From: an uncultured Dialister sp.
GTDB lineage: Bacteria > Bacillota > Negativicutes > Veillonellales > Dialisteraceae
Length of the DNA stretch: 9,619 nucleotides
Assembly (NCBI RefSeq): GCF_900765565.1
Contig: NZ_CAAFRZ010000133.1
Location: forward strand, 1-9,619
Reading direction: 5' to 3'
In this document: one piece after another, positions 1-7,300 of the stretch
Position numbering within the stretch: the first letter of the stretch is position 1
Layout of the letters: every line of letters begins with the position of its first letter
Made by a program: the position numbers and the translations under genes
The notes under the pieces: model-generated
The model's input: only the letters and a program-made list of their open reading frames with translations
What the model was told of the DNA's origin: nothing
The model's database searches: none

Positions 1-2
1 CC

Positions 3-119
3 GCAGGCCGTTGAGCTTTCCTAAAAGCTTGCCGCTAGCAGCTAGAAGCCCCCGCCCGTACACACGCCACCTGGCCACCCGTCACCCGGCCCGCAGGGCC
101 TGGCCAGCTCAAGGCCTGC
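3..119. repeat. Large imperfect inverted repeat with nested hairpins
   Basis: Bases 3-17 pair with 106-119 (14 pairs, one bulged G at 10), so most of this stretch can fold as one long hairpin. Inside it, CTGGCCA (71-77) pairs with TGGCCAG (101-107), and GGCCC (88-92) pairs with GGGCC (96-100) across a GCA loop. Next to it, GCAGC (118-122) and GCTGC (126-130) form a small hairpin with a GAA loop. No open reading frame here looks like a gene. It resembles an intergenic palindromic repeat, but only one copy is visible and it may extend left of the window. Confidence 0.5.
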
Positions 120-134
120 AGCGAAGCTGCTAAA

Positions 135-162
135 GGTCTAGCTCTAGGTCTAGATCTAGATC
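135..162. repeat. Degenerate tandem hexamer, about 4.5 copies
   Basis: The units read GGTCTA, GCTCTA, GGTCTA, GATCTA and then GATC, a GNTCTA period of six bases. A second six-base rhythm follows at 187-210 (CTCGAT, CTCGAC, CGCAAT, CTCGAT). It is non-coding and lies just beyond the usp terminator. No function can be read from it. Confidence 0.65.
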
Positions 163-213
163 CCCAGGGCCCACGGCCCGGATTCCCTCGATCTCGACCG
201 CAATCTCGATCTT

Positions 214-262
214 AAAAAAAGTGCCCGGGAAAAATGGTATCATTTTTCCCGGGCACCTTTTT
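214..262 (-). terminator. Rho-independent terminator of usp, bidirectional in form
   Basis: A perfect 16-bp stem (221-236 with 241-256) has a 4-base loop, GTAT. On the - strand it is followed by seven T (A214-A220 on +), and on the + strand by five T (258-262). It begins 17 bases after the usp stop codon, so it most likely ends usp transcription. The T run on the other side could also stop transcription arriving from the left. Confidence 0.92.
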
Positions 263-272
263 CGTGACTACC

Positions 273-704
273 CTATTTCACAATCATAATGGTGCATTTC
301 GAATTGCTTGCCAGATGGCTGGACACAGAGCCCATGAGGAGGCTCTTCAGTGCGCCCCGGCCGCGGCTGCCCATGACGATGAGATCGAATTCCTTTTCCA
401 GCGTCAGGGTGACCAGTTCATCCCCCGCATCGCCGGCGCGGAGAATCGTTTCATGGGGAACGCCCTTGGGCAGGAGGGCTTCCGCTTCTTCCAGAAGAAT
501 GGTGCCGGGGTTCTTCTTCGGCGTGTCATCGGCGGAGGCCGAAGTGAGCCGTACTTTTTCCTTTGGCTGCTCAGCCGGGGTGACGGTGGCGATGAAGAGC
601 TTGGCTCCCGGAATCAGGAGGGCCAGATCCGCCGCGGTGGCCAGAGCCTTTTTCGCGTAGGAAGAACCATCATAGGGAACGAGAATCTTTTTGAAACTTA
701 ACAT
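273..704 (-). CDS. Universal stress protein, UspA family, nucleotide-binding type
   Basis: This is a single-domain Usp of 143 residues, the usual family length. It starts with the beta-1 strand FKKILVPYDGS, whose Asp12 is the usual adenine-nucleotide contact. Near the C-terminus it has the full G-2x-G-9x-G-S motif (G112, G115, G125, S126) that marks ATP-binding Usps rather than the UspA type that does not bind ATP. It ends in the typical final beta strand (CTIMIVK). There is no signal peptide or membrane segment, so it should be cytosolic. Usps generally help cells survive starvation or other stress; the exact role of this one cannot be read from sequence. The start ATG (702-704) has only a modest upstream AGG-rich ribosome site (around 713-722). 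The gene is divergent from the pyr operon, has its own promoter and terminator, and so forms a single-gene unit. No functional link to pyrimidine synthesis is evident. Confidence 0.93.
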   Translation of the reverse strand: MLSFKKILVPYDGSSYAKKALATAADLALLIPGAKLFIATVTPAEQPKEKVRLTSASADDTPKKNPGTILLEEAEALLPKGVPHETILRAGDAGDELVTLTLEKEFDLIVMGSRGRGALKSLLMGSVSSHLASNSKCTIMIVK

Positions 705-764
705 GATGAATCAACCTGCCTTTCCCTGAAAAAACCATGGAAGAAAACCGCTCTTTCTACTTAT

Positions 765-793
765 ATTCTAATACTAAATTGAACAGCGGTCAA
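765..793 (-). promoter_or_regulatory. Sigma-A type promoter of usp
   Basis: Read on the - strand, TTGACC (788-793) is followed after exactly 17 bases by TAGAAT (765-770). Each box matches the sigma-70/sigma-A consensus at 5 of 6 positions, or 4 for one strict reading of the -35. Transcription should begin near 757, giving a leader of about 50 nt before the usp start codon. Confidence 0.72.
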
Positions 794-851
794 AAACAGG
801 GCGGGAAGCGGGAAAATCCAGGAGGCTCCGGAAGGCCCACGGATACGGGAC

Positions 852-878
852 TTTTGGATTCAAAAATTATTCTATAAT
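852..878 (+). promoter_or_regulatory. Probable pyr operon promoter
   Basis: A perfect TATAAT -10 box is at 873-878, in the AT-rich block before pyrB. The -35 is weak: TTTTGG (852-857) at 15-base spacing is the best candidate, with TTGGAT (854-859) overlapping it at a spacing of 13. Transcription would begin near 885, leaving about 195 nt before the pyrB ATG. A weaker alternative is TTGTGA (907-912) with TATACC (929-934) at 16 bases. A weak -35 would fit a regulated or activator-helped promoter, but that is inference. Confidence 0.5.
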
Positions 879-1013
879 CATAGTAAGAAAAATTTGAAGC
901 CCCTTTTTGTGATAAAATAAATATGAACTATACCTGTAAGAAAGGGAAGGAAAGTTTCATAAAGAAAGGGGAGACTAGGGCCATAAGGGAATTTTAATTT
1001 ACTGTCTATTGAA

Positions 1014-1032
1014 AAAGGGAACCGTTCCCTTT
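1014..1032. promoter_or_regulatory. Perfect 19-bp palindrome upstream of pyrB
   Basis: AAAGGGAAC and GTTCCCTTT flank a single central C. In DNA this is a good candidate protein-binding site; in RNA it gives a 7-bp stem with a 5-base loop ending 48 bases before the pyrB ATG. No T run follows, so it is not a terminator. Its ligand, if any, is unknown. Confidence 0.5.
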
Positions 1033-1069
1033 ATGATTATAGAGATAACTATTTTGATGGTATTTTTAC

Positions 1070-1075
1070 AGGAGG
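1070..1075 (+). promoter_or_regulatory. Ribosome binding site that fixes the pyrB start
   Basis: AGGAGG lies 5 bases before the ATG at 1081. The same frame stays open upstream with TTG at 1009 and ATG at 1033 and 1057, but none of these has a comparable site. The extra residues they would add are hydrophobic and not typical of ATCases. Confidence 0.8.
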
Positions 1076-1080
1076 CCGGC

Positions 1081-2046
1081 ATGAGCGCGATTTCACTACA
1101 AGGTCGTTCGGTTCTTGGACTGAAAGATTTTACAGCCGAAGAAATTGAACGGATCCTTCAAGTAGCAGCACAAATGAAAAAGATTGTGCTTTCAGGTAAC
1201 AAGAAGAAAGATTTCCTCAGAGGAAAATCCATTGTAACAGTGTTTTCCGAAGCATCTACCAGAACACGCAGTTCTTTCGAGCTTGCCGGTAAGTATTTGG
1301 GAGCCGATGTTATTAATATTACAAAGAGCGGCAGCTCGATGACGAAAGGTGAAAGCATGCGAGATACATTGCTTACCGTTTCCGCAATGGGAGTGGATGC
1401 AGTGATTATTCGTGATTCGTCAGAGGGGGCCGCTCTTTTTGCATCCAAAGTGATGAGCCCGAAGGTGAAGGTGCCGGTGGTACTGAATGCAGGGGACGGA
1501 GCCCATGCCCATCCCAGCCAGGCCCTGCTGGAACTGTTCACACTGAAGGAAGCAGGGAAGAACATCAAAGGTATGAAGTACGTCATCATCGGCGATATTC
1601 TCCATTCCCGGGTTGCCAGGAGCGACATTTACGGGTTCACGAAGCTGGGAGCCGAAGTGCACCTTGTGGGACCTCGCACTTTGGTTCCGAAGGAACTGGA
1701 AGCCATGGGCTGCATTGTGGACGATGACCTGGAAACGGCACTGAAAGGGGCCGACGCCATCAACATCCTCCGCATCCAGCTGGAACGGGCGGCAGCAGGC
1801 TTCATCCCCACCACCCGGGAATACGCACGGCTCTTCGGTATCAACAAGAAGCGCCTCGCCCTCTGCAAGCCCGACGTGGCAGTTATCCACCCGGGTCCCA
1901 TGAACAGGGGCATTGAAATCGGATATGATGTGGCCTACGATGAATCTTCCTGGATCCAGGAAGAAGTAAGAAACGGCGTAGCCGTACGTATGGCACTGGA
2001 ATATTTAACACTGACGGAGGGAAAAGACATTGATGCTCTTAATTAA
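1081..2046 (+). CDS. pyrB: Aspartate carbamoyltransferase, catalytic chain
   Basis: PyrB joins carbamoyl phosphate and L-aspartate to give N-carbamoyl-L-aspartate, the committed step of pyrimidine synthesis. The 321-residue protein has the N-terminal carbamoyl-phosphate domain with S59-T-R-T-R63 in the SEASTRTRSSFE block, the mobile-loop Ser85 and Lys89, Arg111, and HPSQ with His144 and Gln147. The C-terminal aspartate domain has GDILHSRVARS (Arg177), LRIQLER (Arg231, Gln233) and HPGPMNRG (270-277). All expected catalytic positions are present. No pyrI regulatory-chain gene is adjacent, so it is probably an unregulated Bacillus-like trimer. The start at 1081 is chosen for its AGGAGG and because it fits the normal ATCase N-terminus. 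The first 360 bases or so are clearly more AT-rich than the rest of the gene and operon. The end overlaps pyrC by 14 bases. Confidence 0.97.
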   Translation: MSAISLQGRSVLGLKDFTAEEIERILQVAAQMKKIVLSGNKKKDFLRGKSIVTVFSEASTRTRSSFELAGKYLGADVINITKSGSSMTKGESMRDTLLTVSAMGVDAVIIRDSSEGAALFASKVMSPKVKVPVVLNAGDGAHAHPSQALLELFTLKEAGKNIKGMKYVIIGDILHSRVARSDIYGFTKLGAEVHLVGPRTLVPKELEAMGCIVDDDLETALKGADAINILRIQLERAAAGFIPTTREYARLFGINKKRLALCKPDVAVIHPGPMNRGIEIGYDVAYDESSWIQEEVRNGVAVRMALEYLTLTEGKDIDALN

Positions 2047-3325
2047 AAATGGAACCATCGTAAACCCTGCCAAACACCAGCACGAGGTGGGAGATATTCT
2101 CGTTGAAAACGGAAAAATTACCCAGGTCGGCGGTAAGGCTCTAACCCTGGGCAGTGATGTTCAGGTCTTTGATGCGAAAGGCCTCATCGTAACGCCGGGC
2201 CTCATCGATATGCATGTACACCTCCGGGAACCGGGACAGGAAGCAAAGGAAGATATCCACACCGGCACCCAGGCTGCCGCAGCCGGCGGCATTACCCACG
2301 TGGCCACCATGGCCAACACGAAGCCTGTCATCGACAACGCTGCCGTCCTTCGGGACGTACTGCGCCGGGCAGACGAAGTGGGCGTGGTAAAAGTCAGCGT
2401 CATCGGTTCCGTTTCCAAAAACCTGGAAGGAAAGCAGCTCTCCGAAATGGGAGACATGGCGGCCGAAGGAGCCGTAGCTTTCTCCGATGACGGCCACTAC
2501 GTGGAAAGCGCAAACTTCATGCGCCGGGCCATGGAATACGCTGATATGCTCCACAAGATGGTCATCGACCATGCGGAAGACATGACCATGTGCGGCAAGG
2601 GATTCATGAATGAAGGAAAAGTTTCCTATGCCATGGGCGTTACCGGCCGCCCGGCGGCCGGCGAAAACATCGCCGTAGCCCGGGACCTGCTCCTTTCCGA
2701 ACTCACCGGATGCCACATCCACATTGCCCACGTATCCAGCGGCAAAGCGGTGGACCTCATCCGGGAAGCAAAGAAAAAAGGGGTGAACTGCTCCACCGAA
2801 GTGACAGCCCAGCATCTCTATTTCACCGATGAATGGCTGAAAGATTACGACACCGCCTTCAAGATGGCGCCGCCCATCCGGACGGAAGATGACCGGAAGG
2901 CCCTCATCGAAGGCCTGAAGGATGGCACCATCGACGCCATCATGACGGACCATGCGCCCCACTGCAACGAAGAAAAGGACGTGCCCTTCAACTGCGCCCC
3001 CAATGGCATTGCCGGCCTGGAAACCTCCCTGGCTTCCACGCTGACCGTGCTTTACCATGAAAACGGCTTCACCCTGGACAGGATCGTGGAGCTCATGAGC
3101 GTGAACCCGGCAAAGCTGCTGGGCATCACCGGCGGCGTCCTGGAAGAAGGGGCTCCGGCGGATATTACGGTCTTTGATCCGGACAAAGAATGGACAGTCC
3201 ACGGCAAAGACCTCTATACAAAGTCTCTCTTCACCCCCTATGAAAACATCACCCTCAAAGGCAAGGCAGTCCTCACGGTGGTGGATGGGGAAATCGTTAT
3301 GAAAGAAGGAAAGGTGCTGAAATGA
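2033..3325 (+). CDS. pyrC: Dihydroorotase, type I
   Basis: PyrC reversibly cyclises carbamoyl-aspartate to dihydroorotate. This 430-residue cytosolic amidohydrolase is the usual type I length. It shows the metal-binding HVHLR motif (His61, His63, Arg65), substrate-contact Asn95, FSDDG with Asp153, DHAE with His180, AHVSS with His233, and TDHAPH with catalytic Asp306. The spacing matches the Bacillus/Aquifex group, where Asp153 bridges the zinc site in place of the carboxylated lysine of type II enzymes such as that of E. coli. The ATG at 2033 is preferred; a TTG directly before it (2030) is in frame and slightly better spaced from GGAGGG (2016-2021), so the start is uncertain by one codon. 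It overlaps pyrB by 14 bases and carA by 4 (ATGA), which suggests coupled translation. No defect is seen. Confidence 0.97.
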   Translation: MLLIKNGTIVNPAKHQHEVGDILVENGKITQVGGKALTLGSDVQVFDAKGLIVTPGLIDMHVHLREPGQEAKEDIHTGTQAAAAGGITHVATMANTKPVIDNAAVLRDVLRRADEVGVVKVSVIGSVSKNLEGKQLSEMGDMAAEGAVAFSDDGHYVESANFMRRAMEYADMLHKMVIDHAEDMTMCGKGFMNEGKVSYAMGVTGRPAAGENIAVARDLLLSELTGCHIHIAHVSSGKAVDLIREAKKKGVNCSTEVTAQHLYFTDEWLKDYDTAFKMAPPIRTEDDRKALIEGLKDGTIDAIMTDHAPHCNEEKDVPFNCAPNGIAGLETSLASTLTVLYHENGFTLDRIVELMSVNPAKLLGITGGVLEEGAPADITVFDPDKEWTVHGKDLYTKSLFTPYENITLKGKAVLTVVDGEIVMKEGKVLK

Positions 3326-4386
3326 AAGGTCTCTTGGTTCTGGAAAACGGCGCCCGTTTTGAAGGAGATCTTCTCGGCTCTGTGGAAGGGCTGGGGGAAC
3401 TGGTATTCAATACCGGCATGACGGGCTATCAGGAATGCTTTACGGACCCCTCCTATGAAGGGCAGATTCTGACCCTTACCTATCCCCTCATCGGCAACTA
3501 CGGCGCCAACGACCTGTTCATGCAGAACAGGAAACCTGCCGCTGCAGGCTATGTGCTGGACCAGATCGCCGAACACCCGAGCAACTGGGAATGCAAGGAA
3601 AAGATTACGGACTTCATTGAGCGGTACCATGTACCCTGCCTCTACAATGTGGATACCCGTGCGGTGACCCGCATGGTCCGCACCCAGGGCGTCATGAAGG
3701 CAGTCATCGTCAGCGCCGAACGGAGCGACGATTTCATTAAAGGAGAGCTGGCAAAGCCCCTCCACCGGGACCAGGTGGAACGGGTCACCACGGCTTACCC
3801 CTATACCTACGGAAATGGCAAGTACCAGGTCTCCCTCTTGGACTGCGGCATGAAAAAGAACATCCTCGTGAGCTTGGCAGCCAATGACTGCACGGTCCAC
3901 GTATTCCCCGCCCACACATCGGCGGAAGACATGATGGCCATCAATCCCGACGGCATTTTCCTCTCCCCCGGACCCGGGGATCCCCAGGATGTGCCCTACG
4001 TGGTGGACACGGTAAAGAAACTCATCGGACAGCGTCCGATTTTCGGTATCTGCCTGGGCATCCAGATGCTGGCCACCGCCCTTGGGGGCCATACATTCAA
4101 GCTGCCCTTCGGCCACCGCGGCGCCAACCATCCGGTAAAGGACCTTCGCACCGGCCGGGTGTACATTACGAGCCAGAACCATGGCTACGCCATCTCTGAC
4201 GACGGCCTCCCGGATTGCATCGAAGTGACCCACCGCAGCGTGAACGACGGCACCATTGAAGGCATCCGCCACAAGACACTCCCCATCCAGGCAGTGCAGT
4301 ACCATCCGGAAGCTTCTCCGGGACCGAAGGATAACTTCTATCTGTTCGCAGAATTTACCAGGGCCATGGAGGAATTCAAAAAATGA
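3322..4386 (+). CDS. carA: Carbamoyl-phosphate synthase, small (glutaminase) subunit
   Basis: CarA releases ammonia from glutamine and channels it to CarB. The 354-residue protein has the CarA-specific N-terminal domain (about 1-150, with FNTGMTGYQE at 29-38) and a C-terminal class I glutamine amidotransferase domain from about 168. The oxyanion region is SPGPGDP (215-221). The nucleophile is Cys244 in FGICLGIQ, and the triad is completed by His328 and Glu330 in QYHPEASPGP. FGHRGANHPV (263-272) is also family-typical. One oddity is Ile247, where the CarA proteins I recall (E. coli, B. subtilis) have His (GICLGHQ); related amidotransferases tolerate other residues there, so activity should be kept. 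It begins inside the pyrC stop (ATGA) and ends inside the carB start (ATGA). As the only carAB in view and inside the pyr operon, it presumably serves pyrimidine synthesis, though arginine synthesis may share the product. Confidence 0.97.
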   Translation: MKGLLVLENGARFEGDLLGSVEGLGELVFNTGMTGYQECFTDPSYEGQILTLTYPLIGNYGANDLFMQNRKPAAAGYVLDQIAEHPSNWECKEKITDFIERYHVPCLYNVDTRAVTRMVRTQGVMKAVIVSAERSDDFIKGELAKPLHRDQVERVTTAYPYTYGNGKYQVSLLDCGMKKNILVSLAANDCTVHVFPAHTSAEDMMAINPDGIFLSPGPGDPQDVPYVVDTVKKLIGQRPIFGICLGIQMLATALGGHTFKLPFGHRGANHPVKDLRTGRVYITSQNHGYAISDDGLPDCIEVTHRSVNDGTIEGIRHKTLPIQAVQYHPEASPGPKDNFYLFAEFTRAMEEFKK

Positions 4387-7300
4387 TCAATAAAGACGTG
4401 AAAAAAGTTCTTGTCATCGGCAGCGGCCCTATCGTCATCGGCCAGGCGGCAGAATTCGACTACGCCGGCACCCAGGCCTGCCGGTCCCTCCGGGAAGAGG
4501 GAGTGGAAGTGGTCCTGGTGAACAGCAACCCCTCCACCATCATGACGGACGTGGACATTGCGGACCGGGTCTACATCGAACCGATTACCCTGCCCTTTGT
4601 GACGGAAGTCATCAAGAAAGAACGGCCCGATGCCCTGCTGGCAACCCTGGGGGGACAGGTGGGCCTCAATATGGCAGTCCAGCTCTCCGATGCCGGTGTC
4701 CTTGATAAATACGGCGTGAAACTTCTGGGCTCTTCCCTCCATGCCATCAAACATGCGGAGGACCGGGAACTGTTCAAGGAAGCCATGGAAGAAATCCACC
4801 AGCCCGTGCCGGAATCCGAAATTTTCGAAGAACTGGAACCGGCTGTGGCCTTCGCCGACAAAATCGGCTACCCCGTTATCATCCGTCCTGCCTACACCTT
4901 AGGCGGCACCGGCGGCGGTATTGCCCATGACCGCTATGAAATGGAAGAAATCGCCAACCGTGGCATCAAGCTGTCCCCGATTAACCAGATCCTCGTGGAA
5001 CGGTCCATTGCCGGCTGGAAGGAAATCGAATTCGAAGTCATGCGGGACAGCGCCGACAACTGCATCATCGTCTGCGCCATGGAAAACATCGACCCCGTAG
5101 GCGTCCACACCGGCGACTCCATCGTCGTGGCGCCCACCCAGACCCTGACCGATGGCCAGTACCAGATGCTCCGCACCGCATCCATCGATATTATCCGGTA
5201 CCTCCAGATCGAAGGGGGCTGCAACGTGCAGTACGGCCTGGACCCGAAGACGAACCAGTACTACGTCATCGAAGTGAACCCCCGTGTCAGCCGTTCCTCC
5301 GCCCTGGCGTCCAAAGCTACAGGCTACCCCATTGCCAAGGTAGCGGCGAAAGTGGCCCTGGGCATGCACCTGGACGAAATCACCAACGCCATCACCGGCA
5401 ACACGAAGGCCTGCTTCGAACCGTCCATCGACTACGTGGTCTGCAAATTCCCCCGTTGGCCCTTTGAAAAATTCACTCTGGCGGACCGGGAAATCGGCAC
5501 CCAGATGAAAGCCACCGGCGAAGTCATGGCACTGGACCGCACCCTGGAAGGGGCACTCCTGAAGGCCCTCCGGTCCCTGGAAGTGGGAGAGGGGTACCTG
5601 CACCTGAAGAAACTGGACAACCAGTCCCTCTACGATATCCGCTGCCTCCTCCGCCGCATCGATAATGAACGGATCTTCGTGGTGGCCGAAGCCCTGCGCC
5701 GCGGCATCGAACCGGAAGAAATCAACCGCATCACCAGGATTGACCTCTTCTTCATCTATAAGATCCAGAACATCATTAAGATGGAACGGCGTCTCCTGAA
5801 GGAAGGCCTCACCGAAGAAACCCTGAAGGCTGCCAAGCGCATCCAGATGCCCGACGCCGCCATTGCCCACTTCGCCGAAGTGACGGTGAAGGAAGTGGAA
5901 AACTTCAAGAAGAAACTGGATTTCCATCCGGATTTCAAGATGGTAGATACCTGCGCAGCAGAATTCGAAGCCCACACGCCTTACTACTATTCCACCTACG
6001 GCGCAGAAGACGAAGTGAAGCCCCAGGGCAAGGGATCCGTCGTAGTCTTCGGCTCCGGTCCCATCCGCATCGGCCAGGGCATTGAATTCGACTACTGCTC
6101 TGTCCATGCTTCCTGGGCCCTCCGGAAGGCAGGTAAGAAATCCATCGTCATCAATAACAACCCGGAAACCGTATCCACCGACTTCGATACCTCCGATTCC
6201 CTGTACTTCGAACCCCTCACAGAAGAAGACGTGATGGAAGTCATTAATAAGGAAAAACCGGAAGGGGTCATCTGCCAGTTCGGCGGCCAGACCGCCATTA
6301 ACCTGGCTACCCCCATGGCAAAGCGGGGTATCCGCATCATCGGCTCCTCCAACGAATCCATCGACATGGCGGAAGACCGGGAACGGTTTGATACCCTCTG
6401 CGGCCAGCTGGGCATTCCCCGTCCGAAGGGCTGCCTCGTGGAAAGCGTGGAAGAAGCCATGCAGAAGACCGAAGAGCTTTCCTATCCGCTCATCGTCCGT
6501 CCGAGCTACGTATTGGGCGGCCGGGCCATGCAGATCGTCTATGACCAGTCCGAACTCCGGCAGTACCTGAAGGAAGCGGTTGTCGCTTCCCACGAACACC
6601 CCGTCCTCATCGACCAGTACATGGTGGGCCGGGAAGTAGAAATCGATGCCATCTCCGACGGCGTGGACGTCTGCATTCCGGGCATCATGGAACAGATCGA
6701 ACGGTCCGGCGTCCATTCCGGCGACTCCATTGCCGTGTACCCGCCCCAGCACCTGTCCAAAGAAGCCATTGAGACCCTCACAAAGTACACGAAGGACATT
6801 GCCTGTGCCATGAACGTCAAGGGCCTCGTCAATATCCAGTTCATCGTGGTAAACGACAAGGTTTACGTTATCGAAGTGAACCCCCGTGCCAGCCGTACGG
6901 TGCCCTTCATGAGCAAGATCACCGGCATCAACATGGTGGAATACGCTACCCGTGTAGCTCTCGGTGAATCCCTGAAGTCCCTGGGCCTGCCCCTGGGCCT
7001 CTGCCCGGACAAGGGCTACGTAGCCATCAAGGCCCCGGTGTTCTCCTTCTCCAAACTGGGCCTTGTAGAAATCAAACTGGGACCGGAAATGAAATCCACC
7101 GGCGAAGTCATGGGCATCGGCCATACCTACCAGGAAGCCCTCTATAAAGCCGTAGTGGCAGCGAACCTCATGGTTCCTGCCGGCGGCAACGTGCTCATCA
7201 CCGTCAGCGACCGGGATAAACCGGAAACCGCAGAACTGGCGAAGGGCTTCGTGAAGCTGGGGTACCACCTCATCTGCACCTCCGGCACCGGCGCCTATTT

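Larger units (their letters stand above)
885..1080 (+). promoter_or_regulatory. Long untranslated leader of the pyr operon
   Basis: About 195 nt separate the predicted transcription start from pyrB, much longer than a plain 5' UTR needs. The leader is AT-rich and carries repeated purine tracts (near 940-955, 961-973, 985-992 and 1012-1021). It also has two complementary pyrimidine tracts, CCCCTTT at 900-906 and TCCCTTT at 1026-1032, so alternative pairings are possible. I see no complete PyrR-binding stem-loop and no hairpin followed directly by a T run, so a classical terminator-antiterminator switch is not shown. A 24-codon reading frame (923-997) lacks a ribosome binding site. Confidence 0.4.

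Noticed and set aside
1..210. CRISPR array or insertion-sequence end
   Set aside because: The repeats are short, degenerate and without uniform spacers, and there is no transposase frame or flanking target duplication.
234..701. 155-codon + strand frame opposite usp
   Set aside because: It begins inside the usp terminator and lies fully opposite a gene with all Usp motifs; no protein family is recognisable.
923..997. 24-codon reading frame in the pyr leader, a possible leader peptide
   Set aside because: It has no ribosome binding site and no run of informative codons, and no terminator hairpin follows that its translation could control.
1009..1080. N-terminal extension of PyrB from TTG 1009 or ATG 1033 or 1057
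   Set aside because: No good ribosome binding site precedes these starts, the added residues are not typical of ATCase, and the ATG at 1081 has AGGAGG.
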